64,000 bases of DNA from CAZXFH01 sp964640055 (lineage in GTDB: Bacteria > Fidelibacterota > UBA2242 > JAFGTP01), in NCBI GenBank assembly GCA_964640055.1, contig CAZXFH010000006.1:1-64000 (forward strand), written 5' to 3'. Shown here piece by piece: positions 34,473 to 43,516 of this stretch. Numbering within the stretch: the stretch's first letter is position 1; every line of letters begins with the position of its first letter. Position numbers and translations under genes: made by a program. The notes under the pieces are model-generated. The model worked only from the letters and a program-made list of their open reading frames with translations, was not told the origin of the DNA and ran no database searches.

Positions 34473-35813
34473 TTATTTTTTATCCTTGGCAGATGATGAG
34501 TCGTAGCGCTCCGGCCAGCATTTTTTCAGATAGTCTTTCAGTCGGGTTTCGCGTCCCAAACGGGTGGGTTGATAAAAGGAGTGGGCTGATATATCTTTGG
34601 GGAAATAATTTTCTTTGACAAAATGGCCCTCAAAGTCATGGGGATATCGGTAGCCTTGTCCGTATTTGAAAGAGTCCATTAACTTAGTCGGTGCATTTCT
34701 GAGGTGTAATGGCACATCCGGAATGGTGCCTTCCTTGAACATTTTCTGGGCTTTGCGTAATCCCAGATAAGAAGCATTGCTTTTGGGCGAGGAGGCCAGG
34801 TAGGTGGTTACCTGAGCTAAAAGGATTTCCCCCTCAGGTAATCCAATGGAATGTACGGCTTGAAAACCGGCATTGGCCAGCATAAGGGCTGCAGGATTGG
34901 CATTGCCCACATCCTCACTGGCCAGGATGATTAAGCGGCGGGCAATAAACAGCGGATCTTCGCCCCCGGCCAGCATCACGCTCAACCAGTATAGCGCTGC
35001 ATCCGGATCGCTGCCCCGGATACTCTTGATAAAAGCGGATATGGTATCATAGTGATAATCAGCCTGTTTATCATAGAGTAGATGGCGCTTCTGCAGGGCT
35101 TCTTTGAATTGGCGAACATCCAGCGTTATTTTTTCTTGATCCGCATCTGTCAAACCCAGGGCGATTTCAAGGGCGTTCAACAGTTTACGGGCGTCGCCAT
35201 TAACATTGGTTATCAGAAATTGACGGGCTTCTTTGGAAATGATAATTTCCTTTTTTTGCAGGATGGGATCTGCCTGCAGGGCTCTGTCCAGGATGGTGTT
35301 CAGATTTTCCTTACTGAGATAGTCCAGTTTAAGCACCCGGCAACGGGACAGCAGGGGCGGGATGACCTCAAAAGAGGGATTTTCAGTAGTGGCGCCGATC
35401 AGGATGATCACGCCCTCTTCCACCGCATGCAGCAGAGCATCCTGCTGGGCCTTGTTGAAGCGGTGAATTTCATCGATAAACAAAATTGTCGGTATGTTAT
35501 TCTCCCGGTCGATGCGGCCCTGCGCAATGATTTTACGGACGTCTTTTACGCCGGAAGAGACCGCATTGAGCTGATAAAATCGGGCTTCAATATGATGAGA
35601 GATCAATTTGGCCAGGGTGGTCTTGCCTGAGCCGGGGGGACCCCAGAGGATCATGGAGAAAATGTGTTTGGTCTTAAAGAATTTGGAGAGAATTTTATTC
35701 TTTGCCGCTAGATGCTCCTGGCCCACGAACTCAGCCAACTCTTGCGGTCGCATGCGTTCTGCTAAGGGCGGAAGCAAAGTCTCTTTTTGATTAGAATTTG
35801 TGAATAGTTCCAT
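34473..35813 (-). CDS. rarA: Replication-associated recombination protein A (MgsA/RarA AAA ATPase)
   Basis: AAA+ ATPase of 446 residues acting at stalled replication forks. It has RPQELAEFVGQEHL, Walker A GPPGSGKTTLAK, Walker B FIDEIHRFNKAQQDALL, sensor 1 GATTENPSFEV, and the C-terminal RarA-specific region (RGSDPDAALYWL, LASEDVGNANPAAL, PHDFEGHFV). AAAGGAT precedes the ATG. It is divergent from selA. Confidence 0.97.
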   Translation of the reverse strand: MELFTNSNQKETLLPPLAERMRPQELAEFVGQEHLAAKNKILSKFFKTKHIFSMILWGPPGSGKTTLAKLISHHIEARFYQLNAVSSGVKDVRKIIAQGRIDRENNIPTILFIDEIHRFNKAQQDALLHAVEEGVIILIGATTENPSFEVIPPLLSRCRVLKLDYLSKENLNTILDRALQADPILQKKEIIISKEARQFLITNVNGDARKLLNALEIALGLTDADQEKITLDVRQFKEALQKRHLLYDKQADYHYDTISAFIKSIRGSDPDAALYWLSVMLAGGEDPLFIARRLIILASEDVGNANPAALMLANAGFQAVHSIGLPEGEILLAQVTTYLASSPKSNASYLGLRKAQKMFKEGTIPDVPLHLRNAPTKLMDSFKYGQGYRYPHDFEGHFVKENYFPKDISAHSFYQPTRLGRETRLKDYLKKCWPERYDSSSAKDKK

Positions 35814-36043
35814 GGCATAGATCCTTTCGTAAAGACAATTTAGAATTAGCCCTCAGGAAATGCAAGTAGTGTGGTAAATTGAGCGACTTATGGATGTCAT
35901 GATTTTAATAAAAGGAGGGTCACTTCATCCCTGGGTTACCGACTGCCAAGCCAATCTTGAGGGGATAATAAAAAGTATAACATTTTATTAGTTCAGCTAC
36001 AAATCCCTTGCTTCTTTTTGGCATAAAGTCTTATAATCTCACC

Positions 36044-37456
36044 ATGAAAAGGAATCCGGCAAAGGGATTGGCTTTATTACCGGCGGTTCAGGCTGTGTTG
36101 GAGCAGCTGCCGGATGTTCGGCTTAGGCATGATATACTGGTAGCGTTGGTACGGCAGGCTCTGGATGCCGCCCGCACAGCGATCACGCGGGAAAGTGTGC
36201 ATTTTAAAGATAAATCAGGGACTCTGGAATTTGTGGTTAAGCGGGTCGAATCTAAAATCGAGCGCCTCGTTCAATCCCCCCTGCGCAAGGTGATCAATGG
36301 TACCGGGGTAGTGCTGCATACCGGTTTGGGCCGGGCGCCTTTGGGCCGGGAACTACTGCAATTCTTAACCGAGCTCTTACCCGGTTATGTGAATCTGGAA
36401 CTGGATATCGCTTCCGGAAAACGGGGCGAGCGGCTGGACTTAACGGAGGCGTTACTCTCTTTATTAACCGGAGCGGAAGCGACCGCCCTGGTGAACAACA
36501 ATGCCGCGGCAGTGCTGCTGGCGCTGAATACATTGGCTCAAGGCCGGGAAGTGATTGTTTCCCGGGGCCAGCTGATCGAGATCGGCGGCTCCTTCCGCCT
36601 GCCCGATGTGATTCTGAAAAGTGGTGCCCGGCTGAAGGAGATCGGCACCACCAACCGCACGCATTCAGCGGATTACCGGCAGGCTATAACCAATGATACG
36701 GCTGCCATCATGCTGGCCCATCCCTCCAATTACCGTATCGAGGGTTTTGTCAGCATGCCGGCTCTTGCGGAAGTCGTTGAGCTCGCACATCAAGCGGAAA
36801 TACCCATCATAATGGATTTGGGCAGCGGAGCACTGTTCCCACCGCAGTCAGCCGGATTGCCGCAGGAGTACGTGGTTTCCGAGATGGTCAGTCAAGGATT
36901 CGATCTGATCACTTTTAGCGGTGATAAGTTACTGGGCGGCGGCCAGGGGGGAATTATCGCAGGTAAAGAACAGTGGATCGACCAGGTACGCCGCAATCCG
37001 CTCATGCGGGCTTTGCGCTGTGATAAACTGACCTATGCGGTTTTTACCTGGGTCCTGAGACGCTATTTAAGTCAGGCAGAGCCGCCGCCGCTGGCCACTT
37101 ATGACTTGCTGACCGCTTCGCAAGCCACCTTAAAAAAGCGGGCTGATGATATTATCGCACAGCTTTCCAAACCGGTATGTGAATTTTTTAATTTACGCAG
37201 TGTCTCCTCTGTAACCGAAGCCGGCAGTGGTTCCATGCCCACGGAAACCATGCCCAGTGCTGCTCTGGAATTTACCAGCAGCCGGATATCTGAAGAGGAT
37301 ATTGCCCGCGCATTTCGTTTACATGAACCGTCCATTATCGGTTATTTAAAGAAGGCCAAATTCTATATTGATTTAAAGGCCGTCTTTCCGGAAGAATTAA
37401 AAATGATCACCGGTGCCATTATGCATATCGGCCGGGCAATGCGCCAACATAACTGA
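36044..37456 (+). CDS. selA: L-seryl-tRNA(Sec) selenium transferase
   Basis: PLP enzyme converting Ser-tRNA(Sec) to Sec-tRNA(Sec) with selenophosphate. The 470 residues have the N-terminal tRNA-binding helices and VINGTGVVLHTGLGRAPL. They also have NNNAAAVLLALNTLAQGREVIVSRG (in parts), MDLGSGAL and the PLP-lysine motif FSGDKLLGGGQGG. An in-frame TTG at 36008 is not favoured; the ATG lacks a good ribosome binding site. selB follows after 8 bases. Together they show selenocysteine incorporation. Confidence 0.96.
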   Translation: MKRNPAKGLALLPAVQAVLEQLPDVRLRHDILVALVRQALDAARTAITRESVHFKDKSGTLEFVVKRVESKIERLVQSPLRKVINGTGVVLHTGLGRAPLGRELLQFLTELLPGYVNLELDIASGKRGERLDLTEALLSLLTGAEATALVNNNAAAVLLALNTLAQGREVIVSRGQLIEIGGSFRLPDVILKSGARLKEIGTTNRTHSADYRQAITNDTAAIMLAHPSNYRIEGFVSMPALAEVVELAHQAEIPIIMDLGSGALFPPQSAGLPQEYVVSEMVSQGFDLITFSGDKLLGGGQGGIIAGKEQWIDQVRRNPLMRALRCDKLTYAVFTWVLRRYLSQAEPPPLATYDLLTASQATLKKRADDIIAQLSKPVCEFFNLRSVSSVTEAGSGSMPTETMPSAALEFTSSRISEEDIARAFRLHEPSIIGYLKKAKFYIDLKAVFPEELKMITGAIMHIGRAMRQHN

Positions 37457-37464
37457 ATCTTTAT

Positions 37465-39342
37465 ATGCAAAGAGCAATCATTATCGGCACGGCCGGTCAT
37501 ATCGATCATGGCAAATCCGCCCTGGTAAAGCAACTCACCGGTACGGATCCCGACCGGCTCAGAGAAGAAAAAGAGCGTCAGCTGACCATTGACCTGGGGT
37601 TTGCCTTTTTAACCGACCAGATCGCGATCATTGATGTGCCCGGGCATGAAAAGTTCATCAAGAATATGGTTGCCGGAGCCGCTACAGTTGATCTGGCGCT
37701 GCTGGTCATTGCTGCCGATGACGGAGTCATGTCGCAGACAAGGGAACATCTTGATATCATGGGATTGCTGGATATTCCCACTGGTATAATTGTCATTACC
37801 AAAATCGATCTGGCGGAAGCGGAATGGCTGAGATTGGTTGCAGAGGATGTCAGATGTTTAGTTAAAGGCAGTTTCTTGGAAAAAGCTCCGATTCACCAGG
37901 TATCGGCAAAGAGTGGAGTGGGTATTTCTGAATTAAAGGATGATTTAATTCGTCTGGCCCGGCGTTTTCAGCGCCGGACCGCTACGGATCTGTTCAGAAT
38001 GCCGGTGGACCGCTCTTTCACGGTCAAAGGGTTTGGTACGGTGGTGACCGGTTCAGTGATATCCGGATCTGTATCAGTAGGAAAGCGGGTGGAGCTGCTG
38101 CCGGCTAAAAAAGAGGCCGGTGTTCGCCATATGCAGAGCCATCAGCGGGAGGTGCGGCAAGTGAAAGCCGGTGACCGGGCTGCCATCAACCTAGCCGGTA
38201 TTGCCAAAGAGGCGGTGCGGCGCGGGGATTATCTCGGCAGCCCCGGATTTTTTGAAAGCACAGATTTATTAACGGTCTGGGTGCAATTGTTACCGGAGGC
38301 AACTTCCCTTGAATTTAATATCCGGGTTAGAATTCATATCGGCACCGGGGAAGTTATAGGCCGTTTGCGGCTGATTGGCCGGGACCGGTTAGCGGGCGGG
38401 CAAGCCGGTGTGGCCCAATTAAAACTCGATCAGACCCTCTCCGCCGGTTTCCGGGACCGTTTTATCCTGCGCACCTATTCACCCCTGCATACCATTGGCG
38501 GTGGCATGGTGCTGGAGATTACGCCTGAACAGGTCAGGAAAAAGGATGTGGCTTATGCGCAACACATTGAAGTTTTAAAAGACGCTGATTTAAAAAGTTG
38601 TATTGTGTGGCTATTGGAAACGGCGGACTCTCCGCTAATGTCTAAAATTGGGTCTGCCCGGAAATTTTCCGCTGACCTGCAAGGGGTGACAAATACTCTC
38701 CGGGAATTGCAGCAAAATAAGACTGTAAAAAGCGTCAATGATGGATATATATTAACAAAACGGCTGGCCGCTTTGAAGGAAACCGTATTACAGCATCTAA
38801 GCGCTTTTCACAGGAGCCATCCGCTTAGCCTGGGCATGCACCCCACGGAACTGTTCACCCGGCTCCGGGTGGCAGCGCCTCTGCGGGAGTATTTGATCGC
38901 CAGCCTGGAGAAAGAGGGTGCCCTCTGCATAAAAGCCGGTAAAATCGCGCGCAGGGATTTTCAGGTCCGTCTGAATCTGGAACAAAGCCGGCGGGTGGAA
39001 ACCCTGGAAAAGCGGATCAGGCAAGCCGGCTTCAGCCCTCCGGATACAGGGCAGCTGCAAGCAGAGTTTTCCTGGTCGTCAAAAAATTTTGAGCAGTACC
39101 TGGGTTTATTAAAAGAGCAGGGTAAAATTGTGATTCTTGAACAGGGATTGGTCTTTCATAAAGAAGTTATACGCACGGGCGTGCGTAAAATTCGTGACTT
39201 CCTTGAACAAAATCAAAAAGCAGTTGTCAGCACCCTGAAAGATTTGCTGGGAACCAGCCGTAAGTATGCGCTGCCCCTGCTGAATTATTATGATCAAATC
39301 GGTTTGACCATTCGTAAAGGGAATAACCGGTATTTAAAATAA
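37465..39342 (+). CDS. selB: Selenocysteine-specific translation elongation factor
   Basis: GTPase of 625 residues that brings Sec-tRNA(Sec) to UGA codons ahead of a SECIS hairpin. The G domain shows GTAGHIDHGKSALVKQLTG, DVPGHEKFIKNM and TKIDLAEAE. EF-Tu-like domains II and III follow (FTVKGFGTVVTGSV), then the C-terminal winged-helix repeats that bind SECIS (about 390-620). The length and domains are complete. No tRNA-Sec or SECIS-bearing gene is seen nearby. Confidence 0.96.
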   Translation: MQRAIIIGTAGHIDHGKSALVKQLTGTDPDRLREEKERQLTIDLGFAFLTDQIAIIDVPGHEKFIKNMVAGAATVDLALLVIAADDGVMSQTREHLDIMGLLDIPTGIIVITKIDLAEAEWLRLVAEDVRCLVKGSFLEKAPIHQVSAKSGVGISELKDDLIRLARRFQRRTATDLFRMPVDRSFTVKGFGTVVTGSVISGSVSVGKRVELLPAKKEAGVRHMQSHQREVRQVKAGDRAAINLAGIAKEAVRRGDYLGSPGFFESTDLLTVWVQLLPEATSLEFNIRVRIHIGTGEVIGRLRLIGRDRLAGGQAGVAQLKLDQTLSAGFRDRFILRTYSPLHTIGGGMVLEITPEQVRKKDVAYAQHIEVLKDADLKSCIVWLLETADSPLMSKIGSARKFSADLQGVTNTLRELQQNKTVKSVNDGYILTKRLAALKETVLQHLSAFHRSHPLSLGMHPTELFTRLRVAAPLREYLIASLEKEGALCIKAGKIARRDFQVRLNLEQSRRVETLEKRIRQAGFSPPDTGQLQAEFSWSSKNFEQYLGLLKEQGKIVILEQGLVFHKEVIRTGVRKIRDFLEQNQKAVVSTLKDLLGTSRKYALPLLNYYDQIGLTIRKGNNRYLK

Positions 39343-39436
39343 TCCGGACTAAGTAAATTAGATCAATAATTTTTTATGGATACTACACACATTGACCAGA
39401 ATGATTTTTAAAATTTTCAGCTTTGCATAGGTAATA

Positions 39437-39470
39437 GGGGGTGCCAAAAGACAGCAGGAAGGCAGCCCTC
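39437..39470. other. Stem-loop in the selB / DUF502 convergent gap
   Basis: GGGGGTGCC (39437-39445) pairs with GGCAGCCCTC (39461-39470) with one bulged G and one G-U pair, around a 15-base loop. There is no T-run on either strand, so it is not a typical terminator. It does not fold as a tRNA. The rest of the 190-base gap shows no gene. Confidence 0.3.
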
Positions 39471-39532
39471 CACGGTAATCAGATATGCAGTACGAAAGAC
39501 TGGGAATGCCGGCGAATATAGTTTCTGGAGCA

Positions 39533-40168
39533 CTACTTTTTCTTTAAGCTATTATAGAATGTCATTTGGGGCGCACTAATGGAGCCGGCCGATATCAGGG
39601 TTTTGAGTCCTTCGTCAACCGACATATTGGATGGGATTACATCGTCTTTGGGCAGAAATAGCATCCAGCCGGAGGTTGGATTGGGGGTGGTGGGCAGAAA
39701 AATATTATAGAAAACAGTGCCGTCCCGGCCTGCGGTCTGTCCGGTGACAAATCCCATGGACCAGATCCCTCTGCGCGGGTATTCCAGAAAGACCACTTTT
39801 TCAAAACCTTCTTTGGAAAGGCTGAAGGCGCTCAATATTTTTTTACTGGTATTGTAAACAGTACGCACCAGGGGAATATAGCTGAGCCATTTTTCAAAGA
39901 GGCTAAAGAGTTTTCTGCCGATGAAATTGGTGGTAAAGACACCCAACAGGTAAACCAGGATAATGGCCGTGATAAATCCTAATCCGGGAATTTTAACGCC
40001 TAAATATTGCGTTGTTAATAGGTCAATGGCCGGTCCAACAATACTGTTAAAGAAATTGATAAACAATTTCAAAACATAGACGGTGATCACGATCGGTATT
40101 AGCGATAGAATCCCGGCAATAAATTTATTTCTTAAGGCTGTTTTTACTTTGCTGTATAATTTTGCCAT
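39533..40168 (-). CDS. DUF502 family membrane protein
   Basis: A 211-residue protein with two N-terminal membrane helices (FIAGILSLIPIVITVYVL and a second near 65-85). The DUF502 signature follows: YIPLVRTVYNTSKKILSAF, VVFLEYPRRGIWSMGFVTG, and FLPTTPNPTSGWMLFLP with VIPSNMSVDEGLKTLISAG. The function is unknown; plant members are LCV-like proteins. TTTAGGTG precedes the ATG. It lies 24 bases after the M55 peptidase on the same strand. Confidence 0.92.
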   Translation of the reverse strand: MAKLYSKVKTALRNKFIAGILSLIPIVITVYVLKLFINFFNSIVGPAIDLLTTQYLGVKIPGLGFITAIILVYLLGVFTTNFIGRKLFSLFEKWLSYIPLVRTVYNTSKKILSAFSLSKEGFEKVVFLEYPRRGIWSMGFVTGQTAGRDGTVFYNIFLPTTPNPTSGWMLFLPKDDVIPSNMSVDEGLKTLISAGSISAPQMTFYNSLKKK

Positions 40169-40192
40169 GCAACACCTAAAGGATTAATATGC

Positions 40193-41017
40193 TTATTTCA
40201 TTAAATAGTTGTTTGAAGCAATGGAATGAATCGCTACAAAAGCCCGGTACACCGTGATATAGTCATTATCTGTAAAACGAATGGTCAGATCATCTTTCCG
40301 TTTGGTGTATGGAATACGCAGGGCCATATCAATCATCTGCGGCTCTTTTAAGGTAACATCCAGGGTATAGGGGGTTTTCAGTTTATAGGGCACCACTTCT
40401 GTCCGCATCAGTTTATCAACGGCAGACTGATAATTTTGTTTCACAATATCCGGATGATACAGTAAACCAGTGGAACGGGAGATGCCCTCTTTGGTGATAA
40501 CAGTTAAGGTGCCGGTATTCAGGGCCCGGGCTTCCTGGGCAACGGTATTATCCCCACTGACCAGCAACAAGGGGATGTTTTTAGCGCCACAGAAAGCTGC
40601 GTTTAGGGTGGTTTCTCCGGCCCAGACACCGTTGAGTTCCACCCGTAAAACACTTTCCCCATAGGTATGGGAGAGCACGGAACGGGAGAGACTGGATTTG
40701 CCGTGGTAGCCGATAAACATGGCACCGTTGACATCGGAAGCAATTCCGGCCATCATGGAATCGGTTTTATGACTACCAGAGATCAATTTGACCTGGGGCG
40801 GTAATTCATCAATCGGTAAATTGATCATATCGTCGTGAGAATCATTTATAATGAATTCCCTGATCCCCTTTTCTATCAACATATCCAGTAACATACGGAT
40901 CTCTTTAATCATCATTTTCCGGCCCCACCGATATTCAGATTCTTCCATATTACGCTGCCGGTTATCGCAAACGCCCATAATACCTTCCAGGTCACAGGAT
41001 AAATATATTTTTTGCAT
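40193..41017 (-). CDS. M55 family D-aminopeptidase (DppA-like)
   Basis: Zinc-dependent D-aminopeptidase of 274 residues. The N-terminus MQKIYLSCDLEGIMGVCD carries the first metal ligands (Asp-x-Glu), and IINDSHDDMINLP, SGDNTVAQEA and GYHGKSS hold further conserved residues of the DppA fold. It probably hydrolyses D-Ala-containing peptides from cell wall turnover. A perfect GGGAGG before the ATG at 41017 rules out the in-frame upstream start at 41068. Confidence 0.92.
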   Translation of the reverse strand: MQKIYLSCDLEGIMGVCDNRQRNMEESEYRWGRKMMIKEIRMLLDMLIEKGIREFIINDSHDDMINLPIDELPPQVKLISGSHKTDSMMAGIASDVNGAMFIGYHGKSSLSRSVLSHTYGESVLRVELNGVWAGETTLNAAFCGAKNIPLLLVSGDNTVAQEARALNTGTLTVITKEGISRSTGLLYHPDIVKQNYQSAVDKLMRTEVVPYKLKTPYTLDVTLKEPQMIDMALRIPYTKRKDDLTIRFTDNDYITVYRAFVAIHSIASNNYLMK

Positions 41018-41137
41018 AACAACCTCCCGTATTAAACTAAAATTAGGACTGGTTATGCCGATATTCAAGCATATTATTCCATTTAAACAGTGATTAGCAT
41101 TTAGAAAAAATAAAATATTTCAGTAGTTTTAACCCTG

Positions 41138-43297
41138 ATGAAGAAGTATGCTGGTAAACATGTCATTGCCCTACTCATTGGTATCCTGTTGATTGTGAAT
41201 ACCAGCCGGATTTCGGCTCAGCAGAAAACCGCCCTGGTTTTAAGCGGTGGCGGGGCGCGCGGCTTTGCTCATATCGGCGTCATCAAAGCACTCGAGGAGC
41301 TGGGCTTCTATCCGGACATTATTGTGGGGACTAGCATCGGTGCTATCATCGGCGGTCTGTATGCCTGTGGCAATTCGGTAGAGGTGATTGAGCATTATAT
41401 TGAGAAAACCGACTGGCAAGACTTGTTTACCCGTAAATCTTACCGGGTGGTGGAGATGGCTTCCCAAAAAATGGGTGAAATTCCGGCGCTCTTTTCTTTA
41501 CGTATCGATCGGGAATTCAATTTCATTATTCCCAAATACCTGTTATCAACACAGGGGCTACAGGAGCGTTTTTTTCCCAATACAATCTATGCCGAGTACC
41601 AGGCAAACCAAGATTTTGACAGCCTGGCTATTCCATTACGAATTGTAGCAACCGATATCAAAACAGGCCAATCAGTTGTTCTGCGCAGCGGTAATATTGC
41701 TAAGACCATCATTGGTAGTTCTGCTTTTCCGGTGGTATTATCGCCGGTTCCGGAGGATTCGCTATTGCTGGTCGATGGCGGTTTGACCAATAATGTCCCC
41801 TGCGATGTAGCCCGGCAATTGGGAGCTGATTTTATTGTGGCGGTTGATATGTCCAGTCGGAAAGCCAAACTAGGCGAAAATATGAATCCCCTGATGTATA
41901 TGGGACAGACTATCAATACCTTGGCCTATTTTTCAGATACACGTCATTTACATTTGGCCGATGTTCTCATCCGTCCCGCCGTAGATCACATCTATTCCAC
42001 TGACTTTGACTCTCTGGAAACTCTGATAAATGCCGGTTATCAGGAGACCATACAGAAACGTGAACAGCTCTTGCCCGGGATAAAAAATAACCCTCCGGAC
42101 CCAAATTATTATCAACAAGCCGTCAAGGCCCTGAACAAAGCGACTATCCAGGAAATTAACTATCGGGGAAATAATTATACCCGCGAGTTTATTCTTAGCC
42201 GGGAGTTGGTGCTAAACCCGGGTGAAGAGTGGTCCTTGTCTGCCGCCAAGGGAAGCATCAAGAACTTATATAGTACCGAACTATTTAACCTGGTTTCGGT
42301 TTCCGTCCTTCGTAAGGCACCCGATACGGCCCAGATGACGATCGAAGTGGAAGAAAAGGAGCGCTTTTTATTTTCTTTCGGGGCTAATTATGACAGTGAA
42401 AAGGAAACGCGGGCTTTTTTATCTGCCAAGTACCGGAACCTCTTTGGCATGGGAATCAATAATAATTTTTATCTGATTGCCGGTGATCAATTTCAGCGCC
42501 TCGCCTGGGATATTCGCTCTCCACGGATTTTTGAGACCAACCTGACCAATTATATGTCCCTTTATTATCAGCACGAAAATCTCCCCCTTTATCAGCAGGG
42601 GAAACAAATTACCACCGGACGGTTTTCCCGCTGGGGGTTTGAAATCAATGGTGGGATAAATATCAGGCGGGTAGGATTAACCTCGCTGGGATTTAAATAT
42701 GAGTATATGGCAGTCCAAGCAAACGAGGATTATACAACTCCGATTGAGAACCAAACGTATGGGATCGGACGCATTATCGGACGGATAATTGTTGAAAATA
42801 CAGATGATTATGATTTGCCAACTCAGGGACATTCCAATAATATTTTTTATGAACATTCCCTGCAAGGTAATGCCCTGCGCTCATTTTCAAAACTCTATGT
42901 TAATTCAATTGGTTTCGAAACCTTTCGCGATAAATATACTTTTGCCACTCATATGCGTTTTGGCTACCTTAATTCAGCCTTATCCCATTTTGAAAAATTT
43001 CGTTTTGGAGGCGTGCATTCTTTTCCCGGTTATCACCAGGATGAAAAATGGGGAAAATTACTATTGGCTATGGGGCTAGGACTGCGTATGCCCATAACAA
43101 CCGGACTTTATTGGCGCACTTTGGGATTATTCGGGAATATCTGGGACAGTCTGGAGGATTTTAATTGGCAGGAACTAAACTTTGGAATCAGAACAGGGTT
43201 ACTGCTAATGACACCTGTGGGGCCAATCTCGATCGATTACGGACAAAATTTAAATGGCCGTCGCTTAACTTATTTTTCCATTGGTCACTCTTTTTAA
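41138..43297 (+). CDS. Patatin-like phospholipase with POTRA and outer-membrane barrel (type Vd secretion)
   Basis: A 719-residue protein with a signal peptide (about 1-28). The patatin domain (about 32-320) has the oxyanion GGGARG motif, nucleophile motif GTSIG and catalytic Asp in DGG. A POTRA-like segment follows (about 340-410), then a 16-strand-type barrel resembling BamA/Omp85 that ends in a terminal Phe (YFSIGHSF). This is the domain order of PlpD/FplA type Vd autotransporters, which present a phospholipase at the cell surface. No ribosome binding site is obvious before the ATG. It stands alone. Confidence 0.93.
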   Translation: MKKYAGKHVIALLIGILLIVNTSRISAQQKTALVLSGGGARGFAHIGVIKALEELGFYPDIIVGTSIGAIIGGLYACGNSVEVIEHYIEKTDWQDLFTRKSYRVVEMASQKMGEIPALFSLRIDREFNFIIPKYLLSTQGLQERFFPNTIYAEYQANQDFDSLAIPLRIVATDIKTGQSVVLRSGNIAKTIIGSSAFPVVLSPVPEDSLLLVDGGLTNNVPCDVARQLGADFIVAVDMSSRKAKLGENMNPLMYMGQTINTLAYFSDTRHLHLADVLIRPAVDHIYSTDFDSLETLINAGYQETIQKREQLLPGIKNNPPDPNYYQQAVKALNKATIQEINYRGNNYTREFILSRELVLNPGEEWSLSAAKGSIKNLYSTELFNLVSVSVLRKAPDTAQMTIEVEEKERFLFSFGANYDSEKETRAFLSAKYRNLFGMGINNNFYLIAGDQFQRLAWDIRSPRIFETNLTNYMSLYYQHENLPLYQQGKQITTGRFSRWGFEINGGINIRRVGLTSLGFKYEYMAVQANEDYTTPIENQTYGIGRIIGRIIVENTDDYDLPTQGHSNNIFYEHSLQGNALRSFSKLYVNSIGFETFRDKYTFATHMRFGYLNSALSHFEKFRFGGVHSFPGYHQDEKWGKLLLAMGLGLRMPITTGLYWRTLGLFGNIWDSLEDFNWQELNFGIRTGLLLMTPVGPISIDYGQNLNGRRLTYFSIGHSF

Positions 43298-43463
43298 TCT
43301 CACGGTATAAAAGCTGGAAAATGTATATCCCTGCCCCAGGGGAAGAGGCGGCACTTCCATCAGTATCTGGTGTGCTCATCCGGCAGTTAACCAGCTTAAA
43401 AAAGCGATTGGAAAATTTAATATAAGTACTTATAAAATAAAGAAATAATAAAACATTTATTGG

Positions 43464-43492
43464 TTGACAGTTTTAGCCATTATAATTAATTT
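43464..43492 (+). promoter_or_regulatory. Promoter-like sequence at the head of the yicC-gatA gene run
   Basis: A consensus TTGACA at 43464-43469, a 17-base spacer, then TAATTT at 43487-43492; the yicC ATG is at 43517. The -10 match is weak, but the -35 box is exact and the position fits the only sizeable gap before the 20-kb same-strand run. Confidence 0.45.
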
Positions 43493-43516
43493 CCCAAGCT
43501 TTCAAAAGGAGTGTGG

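Noticed and set aside
35814..36043. Possible selC or riboswitch between rarA and selA
   Set aside because: Only a weak ATCCC/GGGAT pairing is present; no tRNA features and no known motif.
39343..39532. Possible tRNA-Sec next to selB
   Set aside because: No cloverleaf, no UCA anticodon loop and no TTCGA-type T-loop in either strand.
43321..43425. 34-codon ORF after the patatin gene
   Set aside because: Lies in a promoter-bearing gap, has only a weak upstream purine stretch and no recognisable pattern.
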